A DNA stretch of 64,000 nt from Bradyrhizobium sp. Y36 (GTDB lineage Bacteria > Pseudomonadota > Alphaproteobacteria > Rhizobiales > Xanthobacteraceae). The notes beneath the pieces were generated by a model. That model did no database searches, had not been told where the DNA came from, and saw only the letters and a list, made by a program, of their open reading frames with translations. The position numbers and the translations under genes were made by a program. Below, in pieces: positions 25,973-35,540 of the stretch (its first letter is position 1; every line of letters starts with the position of its first letter). The stretch is from the NCBI RefSeq assembly GCF_002531575.1, contig NZ_NWTI01000005.1:1-64000 (forward strand). The letters are read 5' to 3'.

Positions 25973-27415
25973 TCAATGCCAACGCAGGATCGGGGCGACC
26001 GGCAGGAACGTCAGCAGCAGGAACAGCGGGATCAGCACGGCACCGGCGCGCAAGAGATAGCCGAAGAAGCTCGGCATCTCGATGCCGTTCTCGCTGGCGA
26101 TGCTGCTCACCATGAAGTTCGGCGCATTGCCGATATAGGTGAGCGCCCCCATGTAGACCGCGCCCATGGAGATGGAGGCGAGCGTGCCCGACATCTCGTG
26201 CATCAGCGTCTGCGGATCGCCGCCGGCGAGCTGGAAAAACAACAGATAAGTCGGCGCATTGTCGAGGAATGCCGACATCAGGCCGGTGAACCAGAAATAG
26301 GCGACCTCGCGCGGGGCTCCGTCCGGCCCCGTCACGGCCGACAACAGCCAGGCGAATGCGCCCTGATGGCCGGCATTGAGCATGGCGATGACCGGAATGA
26401 TGGCGACGAAGACGCCCGCGAACAGCTTTGCGACCTCGCGGATCGGCTCCCAGGTGAAGCCGTTGGCCTGCCTGTGCTCCTCCGGCGTCAGCCAGACCGA
26501 CAGCGCCGCAATCGCCAGCAGCACCACATTGCGGACGACGTCCTCCAGTTCCAGCTTGGTGCCGAGAATGTCGAACGCAATGCCGGGTTTCCACATCGCC
26601 GACGCCAGCAGGCTCGCGACGATGGCCGCGATCAGCACCAGATTGACGAGGCCGCGGATCCGTACCGGCTCCAAAGAGCCGGCCCCGCTCGGCGACGGCT
26701 CGCCGCGGAAGCGCCAGGTATCGACGGCGACGAAGATGGCGAGCAGCAGGCCGGCAACGATGGCGGTCTGCAGCCAGATGGTCCGCGTGGTCCAGAAGAA
26801 ATCGACCCCATGCAGGAAGCCGACGAACAAGGGAGGATCGCCGAGCGGGCTCAACGCGCCGCCGACATTGGCGACCAGGATGATGAAGAAGACGACGACA
26901 TGGGCGTTGTGGCGCCGCGGCCGGTTGGCGCGGATCAAGGGACGAATCAGGATCATCGCGGCACCCGTGGTGCCGACGAGGCTCGCCCCCAGCGTGCCGA
27001 GGGCGAGGATGCCGGCATTGGTCGCCGGCGTGGCCTTGATGTCGCCGGTGATGAGAATGCCGCCGGCCACGACATAGAGCGAGAACAGCAGCACGATGAA
27101 GCCGAGATATTCGGTGAGCATGGCATGGACGAGCGCCGCCAGCGTCGCCGCGCCGCCGGCAAAGACGACGAGCGAGGCAAGGGCCAGCAGCGACCAGGCT
27201 GCGGCGATCTTGCCGTAGTGATGATGCCAGAATTTTGCAAACAGCAGCGGTCCAAGGGCGATCGAGAGCAACAGACCGGTAAAGGGCAGCGCGTAGGGCC
27301 AGCGCATCGCCGCGCCGTCAAGCCCGGTCGCGGCGAACGCACTCTGCGGTAGAAGCACTAAGCAGCAGACCGCGAGCGCCGAACCGTAACGTGCGAACAG
27401 ACTGTCAATCGCCAA
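25973..27415 (-). CDS. nhaD: NhaD-like sodium/proton antiporter
   Basis: A polytopic protein of about 480 aa in the ion transporter (NhaD/ArsB/citrate) superfamily. The first helix looks like a cleavable signal (ALAVCCLVLLPQSAFAATG). Signatures are NVGGALSPLGDPPLFVGFLH, FTGLMSAFLDNAPTYLLFFQ and MGALTYIGNAPNFMVSSIAS, matching NhaD exchangers. I place the start at TTG 27415, with GAGAG six bases upstream, overlapping the previous gene by 11 bases; an ATG at 27445 is the alternative but has no ribosome site. It probably exchanges Na+ or Li+ for protons. Confidence 0.8.
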   Translation of the reverse strand: MAIDSLFARYGSALAVCCLVLLPQSAFAATGLDGAAMRWPYALPFTGLLLSIALGPLLFAKFWHHHYGKIAAAWSLLALASLVVFAGGAATLAALVHAMLTEYLGFIVLLFSLYVVAGGILITGDIKATPATNAGILALGTLGASLVGTTGAAMILIRPLIRANRPRRHNAHVVVFFIILVANVGGALSPLGDPPLFVGFLHGVDFFWTTRTIWLQTAIVAGLLLAIFVAVDTWRFRGEPSPSGAGSLEPVRIRGLVNLVLIAAIVASLLASAMWKPGIAFDILGTKLELEDVVRNVVLLAIAALSVWLTPEEHRQANGFTWEPIREVAKLFAGVFVAIIPVIAMLNAGHQGAFAWLLSAVTGPDGAPREVAYFWFTGLMSAFLDNAPTYLLFFQLAGGDPQTLMHEMSGTLASISMGAVYMGALTYIGNAPNFMVSSIASENGIEMPSFFGYLLRAGAVLIPLFLLLTFLPVAPILRWH

Positions 27416-28208
27416 TGAAATCTCTCGCTGTTTCGATCGCACCATATCGATCGAGATCGTCGTGACCGCCGCCTGCCATGGGGACGAACCGCTTGGGATC
27501 ATGGGCGAGCGCGAACAGACGCTCACCGAACGCGATCGGAATGGCAAGATCATCGGTGCCATGCATGACGAGGAGCGGCACAGTGACGCGCGCGATCCGC
27601 TGGTCGGAATGAAACGGATCGCGCATCAGAAGGCGGACCGGAACGAACCAGAACGATGAAGCCGCAATGTCGGCCGTCGACGTATAGGGAGCCTCCAGGA
27701 TCAGCCTGCCAACGCGATGCTCCGAGGCGACGGCAACCGCCACACCCGTCCCGAGCGAAAAGCCCCAGGCAACGATCCGTTCCGCCGCATAGCGGGCGGT
27801 GGTGAAGGCGTAGGCGGCTGCGGCATCGCGCAACAGGCCCTGTTCGCTCGGCGCCCCGCTGGAGCCGGCATAGCCGCGATAGGACAGCGCAACGAGGCCG
27901 GTACCGTCAGCCGTCATCGCCTTGAAGCGGCTGACACGCCCGGCGAGAAAATCGCCATTGCCGGGAAAGTAGAGGATCACGGGGCGCCCCGGCCTCGCCG
28001 GCACGTGCCAGACGATCACCTTCTCGCCATCGGAACTGGTCAGAACATGCTCTTCCGCCTCGGGGAGGCCTGCGGCATCCGGAGCGGTGCGGTTGACCGT
28101 CGGAATCGGAAACAGCATCTCGCGCTGCCGGACGTAGAGCACGACGAGACCGGCGCAATAGACGGTCACCAGCAGAATGGTGATCCACTTGACGATGGTC
28201 ATGATCAC
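27405..28208 (-). CDS. Membrane-anchored alpha/beta hydrolase
   Basis: A 267-aa protein with an N-terminal membrane anchor (IVKWITILLVTVYCAGLVVL) and an alpha/beta hydrolase domain similar to the ABHD13/17 and BEM46 type. The oxyanion segment is LYFPGNGDF; the nucleophile is Ser in WGFSLGTG; the acid is in MHGTDDLAIP; the His is in GGGHDD. Likely an esterase or thioesterase facing the cytoplasm or periplasm; substrate unknown. Its end overlaps the start of nhaD. Confidence 0.82.
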   Translation of the reverse strand: MIMTIVKWITILLVTVYCAGLVVLYVRQREMLFPIPTVNRTAPDAAGLPEAEEHVLTSSDGEKVIVWHVPARPGRPVILYFPGNGDFLAGRVSRFKAMTADGTGLVALSYRGYAGSSGAPSEQGLLRDAAAAYAFTTARYAAERIVAWGFSLGTGVAVAVASEHRVGRLILEAPYTSTADIAASSFWFVPVRLLMRDPFHSDQRIARVTVPLLVMHGTDDLAIPIAFGERLFALAHDPKRFVPMAGGGHDDLDRYGAIETARDFIGD

Positions 28209-28224
28209 GCAGCCGGCCTCCGCT

Positions 28225-28395
28225 TCAGGGCTTGCGACGGCTCCGCAGCAATTTCATGACGTCGGGCCGGAGGCTCGCAGGGACGTCGCGACAGCCGCAC
28301 GCCACCTTATGGGCGGCGTGCCATGCGACGCGCTGCTCGCGCGTCGCCCCTAGTGGCATGCGATGGGACCGGTGCCATTCCTTGTTGACGGCCAC
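28225..28395 (-). CDS. Small conserved-looking protein (56 aa)
   Basis: An open frame below usual length cut-offs: MAVNKEWHRSHRMPLGATRE, QRVAWHAAHKVACGCRDVPA, SLRPDVMKLLRSRRKP. It starts with GTG at 28395, with GGAAG six bases upstream, and ends 17 bp before the hydrolase start and 20 bp after pntB. The pattern N-K-E-W-H-R-x-H-x-M-P-x-x-A-T-x-x-Q-R-x-x-W-H-x-x-H-x-x-x-C-G-C-R-x-x-P-x-S fits a family of small rhizobial proteins I have seen. Four histidines and two cysteines may bind a metal. Function unknown. Confidence 0.72.
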   Translation of the reverse strand: MAVNKEWHRSHRMPLGATREQRVAWHAAHKVACGCRDVPASLRPDVMKLLRSRRKP

Positions 28396-28414
28396 GGTCC
28401 GCTTCCTTCGCGCG

Positions 28415-29812
28415 CTACATCGCCTTGACGATGCTCTCGGTGACCTTCTTGGCGTCGCCGAGCAGCATCATGGTGTTGTCGCGGTAGAACAGCGGATTGT
28501 CGATGCCGGCATAGCCCGAGGCCAGCGAGCGCTTGATGAACATCACTGTGCCGGCCTTCCAGACCTGGAGCACGGGCATGCCGTAGATCGGCGAGGTCTT
28601 GTCCTCTTCCGCCGCCGGGTTGGTGACGTCGTTGGCGCCGATCACGAAGGCGATGTCGGCCTGCGCGAATTCGGAGTTGATGTCCTCGAGCTCGAACACT
28701 TCGTCATACGGCACGTTGGCTTCAGCCAGCAGCACGTTCATGTGGCCGGGCATGCGGCCGGCGACCGGGTGAATGGCGTATTTCACCTCGACGCCTTCCT
28801 TCTTCAGGATGTCGCCCATCTCGCGCAGGGCGTGCTGGGCCTGTGCCACCGCCATGCCGTAGCCGGGCACGATGATGACCTTCTGCGCGTTCTTCATGAT
28901 GAAGGCGGCGTCATCGGCCGAGCCGAGCTTGGCCGGCTTCTGCTCACCGCCGCCGCCGCCCGCCGCGGCGGTCTCGCCGCCAAAGCCGCCGAGGATGACC
29001 GAGATGAAGGACCGGTTCATCGCGTGGCACATGATGTACGACAGGATCGCGCCCGACGAGCCGACCAGCGCGCCGGTGATGATCAGCGCGGAATTGCCGA
29101 GCGTGAAACCGATGCCGGCCGCGGCCCAGCCGGAATAGGAGTTCAGCATCGAGATCACGACCGGCATGTCGGCGCCGCCGATCGGGATGATCATGAGCAC
29201 GCCGAGCGCCAGCGCCAGGATGACGATCAGCCAGAAGTCGAACGCGCCGCCGGTCAGGACCAGGCGGACGATGAAGAACACCAGCGCCACCGCAATCGCG
29301 ATGTTGATGATGTGACGGGCGGGCAGGATGATCGGCGCACCGCTCATCCGTGCGGACAGCTTCAGGAACGCGATCACCGAGCCGGTGAAGGTCAGCGCGC
29401 CGATGGCGACGCCGAGCGACATCTCGACCAGGCTCTGCGGGTGGATGTTACCGGGGGTGCCGATGTCGAAGGCTTCGGGCGCGTAGAACGCGCCGGCGGC
29501 GACCAGCACCGCGGCCATGCCGACCAGCGAGTGGAAGGCGGCGACCAGCTCCGGCATCGAGGTCATCGGCACGCGGCGGGCGATCACCGCGCCGATGCCG
29601 CCGCCGATCGCGACCGCGAGGATGACCAGCACCCACGCCACGCCGTCAGCCGGCGGATGGCTTGCGAGCGTGGTGGCGACCGCGATCGCCATGCCGATCA
29701 TGCCGAACAGATTGCCCTGACGCGACGAAGCCGGGCTCGACAGCCCGCGCAGCGACAGGATGAACAGCACTCCCGCCACGAGATACAAAAATGCAGAGAG
29801 GTTAGCGCTCAT
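28415..29812 (-). CDS. pntB: NAD(P)+ transhydrogenase subunit beta PntB
   Basis: A 465-aa protein with eight or nine membrane helices (domain II) and the NADP(H)-binding domain III at the C-terminus (VIIVPGYGMAVAQAQHALRE, HPVAGRMPGHMNVLLAEANV, DINSEFAQADIAFVIGANDV). With PntAA and PntAB it couples proton re-entry to NADPH formation from NADH. It is the last gene of the three-gene transhydrogenase set. Confidence 0.97.
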   Translation of the reverse strand: MSANLSAFLYLVAGVLFILSLRGLSSPASSRQGNLFGMIGMAIAVATTLASHPPADGVAWVLVILAVAIGGGIGAVIARRVPMTSMPELVAAFHSLVGMAAVLVAAGAFYAPEAFDIGTPGNIHPQSLVEMSLGVAIGALTFTGSVIAFLKLSARMSGAPIILPARHIINIAIAVALVFFIVRLVLTGGAFDFWLIVILALALGVLMIIPIGGADMPVVISMLNSYSGWAAAGIGFTLGNSALIITGALVGSSGAILSYIMCHAMNRSFISVILGGFGGETAAAGGGGGEQKPAKLGSADDAAFIMKNAQKVIIVPGYGMAVAQAQHALREMGDILKKEGVEVKYAIHPVAGRMPGHMNVLLAEANVPYDEVFELEDINSEFAQADIAFVIGANDVTNPAAEEDKTSPIYGMPVLQVWKAGTVMFIKRSLASGYAGIDNPLFYRDNTMMLLGDAKKVTESIVKAM

Positions 29813-29850
29813 CTCAGGTCCCCATTAATCCTTCAGCCCGAGGTGGCCGC

Positions 29851-30168
29851 TTACTTCGACTTCTTCTTGTACATCGCCAGCATGCGCTGGGTGACAAGGA
29901 AGCCGCCAAAGATGTTGACGCAGGCAAAGATGAGCGCGACGAAGCCGAAGCCGCGTGCCCAGCCCGAGCCGCTCGAAACCATGCCGACGCCGACCGCGAG
30001 CAGCGCGCCGACCACGATCACCGAGGAGATCGCGTTGGTCACGCTCATCAGCGGCGTGTGAAGCGCGGGGGTCACCGACCATACCACGAAATAGCCGACG
30101 AAGACGGCGAGGACGAAGATCGACAGCCGGAAGATGAAGGGATCGACGACCTGTGCAGCATGCTCCAT
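29851..30168 (-). CDS. pntAB: NAD(P)+ transhydrogenase subunit alpha-2 PntAB
   Basis: A 105-aa membrane subunit with three helices ([52 protein letters not shown]) and [18 protein letters not shown], the conserved proton-channel segment. In this group the alpha chain is split in two; this is the membrane piece that in E. coli is fused to the C-terminus of PntA. It lies between pntAA (11 bp away) and pntB. Confidence 0.95.
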   Translation of the reverse strand: MEHAAQVVDPFIFRLSIFVLAVFVGYFVVWSVTPALHTPLMSVTNAISSVIVVGALLAVGVGMVSSGSGWARGFGFVALIFACVNIFGGFLVTQRMLAMYKKKSK

Positions 30169-30179
30169 GGCGGGTCTCC

Positions 30180-31307
30180 TTAAACCTTCGGCTGGAAGTT
30201 CGGGTGGATGACGGCGCCGTCTTTCGTGAGCGCGGTGGCCTTGACCAGTTCGTCGTCCCAGTTGACGGCGAGCTTCTTCTCTTTCTTGTCGACCATGGTC
30301 TCGATGAAGGAGAACAGGTTGCGCGCGTAGAGGCTGGAAGCCGAGGCCGCGACGCGGCCGGCGACATTGGTGTAGCCGACGATCTTGATGCCATCGAGGT
30401 CGACGACCTCGCCGGCCTTGGCGCCCTCGACATTGCCGCCCCGCTCGACGGCGAGATCGACCAGCACCGAGCCCGGCTTCATCGACTTGACCATGTCGGC
30501 ACTGACCAGCTTGGGCGCCGGACGGCCCGGAATCAGGGCGGTCGTGATCACGATGTCCTGCTTCTTGATGTGCTCGGCGGTGAGCGCAGCCTGCTTGGCC
30601 TGGTATTCCTTGGACATTTCCTTGGCATAGCCGCCGGCGGTCTGCGCGTTCTTGAACTCCTCGTCCTCGACGGCGAGGAATTTTGCGCCGAGCGATTCGA
30701 CCTGCTCCTTGGTGGCGGGACGCACGTCGGTCGCGGTCACGACGGCGCCGAGACGGCGCGCGGTCGCGATCGCCTGGAGTCCGGCAACGCCGACGCCCAT
30801 CACGAACACTTTTGCCGCGGGCACGGTGCCGGCCGCCGTCATCATCATCGGGAAGGCGCGGCCGAAGGCCTCGGCGCCCTCGATCACGGCGCGGTAGCCG
30901 GCAAGGTTCGCCTGCGAGGACAGCACGTCCATCACCTGCGCGCGCGTGATGCGCGGCATCAGCTCCATTGCGAAGGCGGAAACGCCGGCATCCGCGATCG
31001 TCTTCAGCGCGGCCTCGTTGCCATAGGGATCCATGATGGCGATGACGAGCGCGCCGCGCTTGTACTGCGACAGCTCCGACGCCTCGGGACGCTTCACCTT
31101 GATGATGATGTCGGCATCCTTCAGTGCATCTGCACTGACGGTGGCACCCACGGCAGTAAATTCGGAATCCGGCAGGCCCGATTTGAGGCCGGCGCCCGGC
31201 TCGACGGCGATCTCGGCGCCTAACGCCTTGAACTTCTTCACCGTATCAGGCGAAGCGGCGACACGCGGCTCCGACGGATCGATTTCCTTGGCAACGGCGA
31301 TCTTCAT
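30180..31307 (-). CDS. pntAA: NAD(P)+ transhydrogenase subunit alpha-1 PntAA
   Basis: A 375-aa soluble domain I of the proton-translocating transhydrogenase. The NAD-binding fold is [20 protein letters not shown] then VTATDVRP. The segment [20 protein letters not shown] matches the conserved loop near the hydride-transfer site. The ATG at 31307 follows GGAGG closely (GGAGGACCT then ATG); the frame runs open further upstream. It is the first of the three transhydrogenase genes and follows the CoxIV gene on the same strand. Confidence 0.96.
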   Translation of the reverse strand: MKIAVAKEIDPSEPRVAASPDTVKKFKALGAEIAVEPGAGLKSGLPDSEFTAVGATVSADALKDADIIIKVKRPEASELSQYKRGALVIAIMDPYGNEAALKTIADAGVSAFAMELMPRITRAQVMDVLSSQANLAGYRAVIEGAEAFGRAFPMMMTAAGTVPAAKVFVMGVGVAGLQAIATARRLGAVVTATDVRPATKEQVESLGAKFLAVEDEEFKNAQTAGGYAKEMSKEYQAKQAALTAEHIKKQDIVITTALIPGRPAPKLVSADMVKSMKPGSVLVDLAVERGGNVEGAKAGEVVDLDGIKIVGYTNVAGRVAASASSLYARNLFSFIETMVDKKEKKLAVNWDDELVKATALTKDGAVIHPNFQPKV

Positions 31308-31445
31308 AGGTCCTCCGGCGGCGCGGGACGGCGCGCGCACAAACTTGGGCGTAACTCCCGCGGCGTTCGATACCGGTTTTGGCACCGGCTTGAATGCAAA
31401 TATTCTAGGCAGCAGCTGCCGCTGGCGTGTGCAGCTGCCGACAGA

Positions 31446-31598
31446 TCAGGTCAGGAAGATCGCCATCAGGATCACGATGAGCGCGACCGACACCGTGCCG
31501 TACTTCACCAGCTTGATGAAGCCCTCGTAGGTCTGCTCGTGGGCAACGTAGTCGTTGCCGTCGGCGGTGCTGTACGCCACTTCGCTATGATCAGCCAT
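31446..31598 (-). CDS. aa3-type cytochrome c oxidase subunit IV
   Basis: A 50-aa protein: MADHSEVAYSTADGNDYVAH, EQTYEGFIKLVKYGTVSVAL, IVILMAIFLT. The soluble start with YVAHEQTYEGF and a single C-terminal helix match the bacterial aa3-oxidase subunit IV family (COX4_pro_2). It is too short for usual length cut-offs. Subunit IV surrounds the core oxidase without binding cofactors. Its placement just before the transhydrogenase operon is a frequent arrangement in rhizobia and confirms the call. Confidence 0.9.
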   Translation of the reverse strand: MADHSEVAYSTADGNDYVAHEQTYEGFIKLVKYGTVSVALIVILMAIFLT

Positions 31599-31772
31599 GG
31601 TATGTCCCCAGTCGAAAGTTCAATTCTTAGGCTGGGATACCGCAAACTTTCGGGCAGGGCAACGGCAGGCGGGCGCGGTTTTCCCGCAAATCAGGCCATT
31701 TGGAATTCCAATGGTCGCGAATCGGGCTCTCGCACTGCTCAGCGCCGATCGATCATCGTGCCGGCTCGCGGT

Positions 31773-34700
31773 CTATCGCTGGAGTGCCGGCAGGCCGAGC
31801 GCCTCGCGCACCTCGTCGACAGCCTTCTCCCCGGCCCCGGTGAACCGCGCCATCCGCGGGGTCGTGCCGGGACCGACCGCCACGGAGTGCTCGCCGGCGA
31901 GGAAGCCATGGGCCATGTGAAACCCCAGCGCGCGATAGACCTCGAACTGCTCCTCCGAGAAGAACTGATCCCCGGTGGTCTCATGGGGAAAGGTGTCGTT
32001 CCGGCGCGCATAGTCGCGGATGTAGTCGTTCTCGTCGCTGGAGAGCGAGGACTTGATATAGACGAGATAGCCCCTGTCATCGCCGCCATAGTCGATGACG
32101 CCGATCGCGACGTGAACGTGGTCCTTCGCCGCTTCGTCCGAGGCGTCGGCGGTCTGCCCGGACTTGCTGTCGGCATTCTCCGCCATGATGGCGCGCGTGC
32201 GGTCGCGGATCGGCGTCCAGGGTAAATCGATGCGGACGCCGAGATCGATGCGGGCGTAGCGCTGGAGCTTCATCAGCGAGGCGAAATTCATCGTTGCGTC
32301 GGCTTCGGCGTCGACCGCAATGATCACCTTGCAGCGCCGGCGCAGCAGCTCGTAGACGCCGAGATTCTCGATGTGGCCGCCGTCGGTGAGATAGACGCCG
32401 TCGCTGTTCTCGTAGAGACGGCCCGAGATCTCGGACCACAGGAACAGCGGCGTGGAGCGGCGCTGCGGCCGGGCCGTGGCCTCCACATAGCGCGGATTGC
32501 TCAGCCAGTAGCCCAGCCGCACGTTGAGCAGCGCGAGCGTCGGGGTCAGCGCCTTGATCGAGTTCGAGCCCATGTTCGACGACGCCGCCGCCCCCGAGAT
32601 CGCCATGGCGGTGGCGAGGTCGAGACTTTGCTCCAGGCGCTCGACCGCCGGCGTTTTGGCGTAGCGCGTCGCCTCGCTGCCGACATAGAGCGGCGAGAAG
32701 ACGAAGAAGTCCGCGTTGCGACCGCGCCGGTTGGCGAAGTCGGAGCCCTGGATGTTCAGCGCCGTGTTGATGAGATGATACGGCGCCGCCAGCTTCGGCG
32801 CGGCAGGCCGGTCCTTCGTCGCCGTGCCGTCGTTGGTGGCCGCATAGAGCTCGCTCAGCTTCATGCGATCGAGCGGCTTGAAATCACGCCCCTGGTCGAG
32901 GCTCGCCTCGGCGCGCGCGATGTTGCCGTCCGCCGAACGACCGGGGTCGAACAGAAACGCCTTGCTCAACCGATCGCGATACAGGCGGTGCAGCGAATTC
33001 GCGTTGGGCGTCAACGACCAGGACATCGCAAACAGCAGCAGGCCGACGAGCGAATAGAGAATGACCAGCGGCAGGCTGTGCGAATAGCCGGAGCCCGCAT
33101 CCATCCAGTGGAATTGTCGCGCGACGTTGCTCGCGGCGAATCTGAGCCAGACAGGCACGTGCGAGACCGGCGTCAGCCACTCCATCGTCGCCGTCGGCGC
33201 GGCAGGCTGTGGCGTGATCTCGGCCGAGAAGGTGCCCGCGCCCGCGTCGAACGCGATCTTGCCCGCCAGATTGCCTGATACCGCCGCGGTCGACTTGCTG
33301 GCGGCAAGGCAACTCCTCTGCCCGACGGCGACCAGAGGCGCCTGGCATTTCTCGATCGGGTCGTTGGCGATGCCCCAATAGGACAAATAGAGATAGGCGA
33401 CCCAGATGATCAGCGGCAGCGCGAGGCCCGCGATCCACAGCGCGACCTTGGCGGCGATTGCGAGCACCAGCGAGCCCCATTGCGAGGAGACGCTGTTGCC
33501 CTTGAGGAATTCGGCGAATTGCTGCCTGAAGGCCGTGACGACCACGCCAATCGGGGCGGCAATCGCGGCGAGCGCCTTGATCCAGGTGACGGCGACGCCG
33601 CCGACAGGGCCGCCGATCGCGTTGCTGTCGACGACGTCGAACATCTCCGACAGCATGAATGGCTGGAACTCGAAGAACGCGATCAGCGCAAGCAGCACCA
33701 GGAAGGTCGCGCCGGCGGTCGGCCAATGCGAACGAAACTCCTGACGCTTTTCGGGACTCGCCAATGATTGCTTGAGCGCCCAGACGAAGAACAGGGCGAC
33801 GCCGATGATCCCGGTCGCCAGCGTCAGCGCAAAATGCTTGATCTGCAGGATACGGGCGAAGTCGCAGGCAATGCCGAGCAGGAACGCGATGGCCGCTGCA
33901 TAAGTGAAGAAGACGGTCAGACCGATGCCGCGCTCGGCGCGCGCGAACAGATAGGCGAATCCGGCGCAGGCGAGCAGCACCAGCGCGAAGATGGTGCCGA
34001 TGGCCGCAAAGCCGAAGCGATCCGCGATCCAGCCGAAATGGTGCAGCTCGCATTGCGGCAACGCGCCGTCGGCGAGATCGACGCCGAAGAAGTTTGCGAC
34101 CGTCAGGCAGCTCCGCAACGGGGTCGACCAGATCGTGACGGCAGCGAGCAGCAGCACGACCGGCAGCGTCAGCCCGATATTGGCGATCAGGCCCCGCGCC
34201 ACGATCGCGATCCCGGTCAGGAGGTCGCGGAAGCCGGCCGGGACCAGATAGTTGGAGTAATTCCTGATGTGGCCGACCGACGGCGTATCGCTGATCTCGC
34301 TGGCGGTCACAGCTTCACCGGCCGGCCGCTGGCCGAACACGAAACGTCCCGTCACCGTCATGGTGGTGCTGAGCGAGGTGCCGATGTAACCGCCGCCCGA
34401 TACGGTGGAGAGATAGTCGATCCGCCCGATCAGATCGTGGTGGTTCAAGGCCTGCAGCACGCCGAGACACATGGCCGAGGAACGGATGCCGCCGCCGGAC
34501 AGAGCGAGCCCGACGACGTCGAGCATCTGGCAGGCCTCCATGCCGTCGGGATCAATCCGCCGCGCCGGCTCGCGGCGTGTGTTGATGGCTTCGATCTCGT
34601 CGCGCACGATCTGCTGGTGCTTCTCGCACCAGGGCGTTTCCTCATCGAAGGCTGCAGCGTTTCGTGCTCCGGGTTCCGGCGCTTGTCCCTGATCGGGCAT
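31773..34700 (-). CDS. Patatin-like phospholipase with an internal multi-helix membrane domain
   Basis: A 975-aa protein. Residues 60-110 hold the patatin start: LALSGGGIRSSAMCLGVLQA (oxyanion) and DYLSTVSGGGYIGTSLS with the catalytic Ser near 101. Residues 155-570 contain about eight to nine membrane helices, unlike soluble patatins. The catalytic aspartate lies near residue 772 in YLTDGGHIENLGVYELLRRR. So a lipase domain is split by a membrane module. It probably deacylates membrane phospholipids from within the bilayer plane. The second of two adjacent ATGs was chosen because GGGAGG then has proper spacing. No partner genes are seen. Confidence 0.8.
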   Translation of the reverse strand: MPDQGQAPEPGARNAAAFDEETPWCEKHQQIVRDEIEAINTRREPARRIDPDGMEACQMLDVVGLALSGGGIRSSAMCLGVLQALNHHDLIGRIDYLSTVSGGGYIGTSLSTTMTVTGRFVFGQRPAGEAVTASEISDTPSVGHIRNYSNYLVPAGFRDLLTGIAIVARGLIANIGLTLPVVLLLAAVTIWSTPLRSCLTVANFFGVDLADGALPQCELHHFGWIADRFGFAAIGTIFALVLLACAGFAYLFARAERGIGLTVFFTYAAAIAFLLGIACDFARILQIKHFALTLATGIIGVALFFVWALKQSLASPEKRQEFRSHWPTAGATFLVLLALIAFFEFQPFMLSEMFDVVDSNAIGGPVGGVAVTWIKALAAIAAPIGVVVTAFRQQFAEFLKGNSVSSQWGSLVLAIAAKVALWIAGLALPLIIWVAYLYLSYWGIANDPIEKCQAPLVAVGQRSCLAASKSTAAVSGNLAGKIAFDAGAGTFSAEITPQPAAPTATMEWLTPVSHVPVWLRFAASNVARQFHWMDAGSGYSHSLPLVILYSLVGLLLFAMSWSLTPNANSLHRLYRDRLSKAFLFDPGRSADGNIARAEASLDQGRDFKPLDRMKLSELYAATNDGTATKDRPAAPKLAAPYHLINTALNIQGSDFANRRGRNADFFVFSPLYVGSEATRYAKTPAVERLEQSLDLATAMAISGAAASSNMGSNSIKALTPTLALLNVRLGYWLSNPRYVEATARPQRRSTPLFLWSEISGRLYENSDGVYLTDGGHIENLGVYELLRRRCKVIIAVDAEADATMNFASLMKLQRYARIDLGVRIDLPWTPIRDRTRAIMAENADSKSGQTADASDEAAKDHVHVAIGVIDYGGDDRGYLVYIKSSLSSDENDYIRDYARRNDTFPHETTGDQFFSEEQFEVYRALGFHMAHGFLAGEHSVAVGPGTTPRMARFTGAGEKAVDEVREALGLPALQR

Positions 34701-34770
34701 CATGACCTCCCGGACGGCAATGGGCGATCAGCAATCGAGAGTTGAAGAAATAGATCAAGTATCTAAGGGG

Positions 34771-35469
34771 TTAGTCTTGCCGCGGGCCCGAACGTTCAAT
34801 GCCGGCGAGCAGGATCTCGAGACCGGTCTCGAAGGTCGCGTCAAAATGAGCAGGCTGAAAATATGGAGCGGCCGCCGCGAGATGCTTGAAGTTCGCGGTG
34901 ATCGTTTCGTTCGACACCGGTTCCGCCGATGAGGGACCGCGGGCGTAGCCTGCCGTTTCATCCAGCGCGGCACCTGTCAGGTAATAGCCGAGCTCGCGAA
35001 AATAGATCGCGGCCTCGCGATCGGAAAAGCCGGCCTCGCGCAGGATGCCGATGATGCCGTCGATATAGGCAACGCCGGCGGGCGTGTTGAGCCGGTGCAC
35101 GGCGAAGAACGGAAAGAAAGCGGGATGCTCGAGCGCCATGGCACGGAAGCCGTGGGCGGCCCGGCGCAGGCGCTCGCGCCAGTCCCATTGCGGCTCCATT
35201 GCCACCCGCGCATTCGCGAGCATCAGGTCGACGAGCGCATCCATCAGATGCGCCTTGCTCGGGAAGTGATGATAGATGCTCATCGCCTCGCAGCCGAGCT
35301 CCTCGCCGAGCCGGCGGGTCGAAAGTTTGGCCAGTCCGTCGCGGTCGACCAGCGCCATCGCGGCGGCCGCAATCCGCTCGCGCGACAGCCCCCTGCCCCC
35401 GTCACGCATTGCCCGACTCTTGCGCGGGGCGGTCGGGGCTTTCCGGCCGGCTTTGGCTTTTCTGGTCAT
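34771..35469 (-). CDS. TetR-family regulator
   Basis: A 232-aa protein with a basic tail, then a TetR helix-turn-helix at about residues 30-75 (ERIAAAAMALVDRDGLAKLS, TRRLGEELGCEAMSIYHHFP) and a TetR C-terminal ligand domain. The ATG at 35469 is chosen because the frame before it is not protein-like. It diverges from the fatty acid hydroxylase gene with two operator-like palindromes between, so it very likely represses that gene and itself. Confidence 0.88.
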   Translation of the reverse strand: MTRKAKAGRKAPTAPRKSRAMRDGGRGLSRERIAAAAMALVDRDGLAKLSTRRLGEELGCEAMSIYHHFPSKAHLMDALVDLMLANARVAMEPQWDWRERLRRAAHGFRAMALEHPAFFPFFAVHRLNTPAGVAYIDGIIGILREAGFSDREAAIYFRELGYYLTGAALDETAGYARGPSSAEPVSNETITANFKHLAAAAPYFQPAHFDATFETGLEILLAGIERSGPRQD

Positions 35470-35495
35470 GACATCCGAATCGAAACCGCTTGCAA

Positions 35496-35540
35496 CCTTA
35501 CACCGCAAGGCGATATCGTGGAATAAACTTACACCGTAAG
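35496..35540. promoter_or_regulatory. Double TetR operator between TetR and hydroxylase genes
   Basis: CTTAC-ACC-GTAAG at 35528-35540 is a perfect dyad and CCTTAC-ACC-GCAAGG at 35496-35510 is a near copy with one mismatch in the arms. The centres are about 31 bp apart, three helical turns, so two dimers would bind the same face of DNA. The second site lies just before the ribosome site of the hydroxylase gene. Confidence 0.7.

Noticed and set aside
28232..30061. A 609-codon frame antisense to pntB
   Set aside because: pntB and pntAB on the minus strand are unmistakable; this frame is His/Asp/Arg-rich without any motif.
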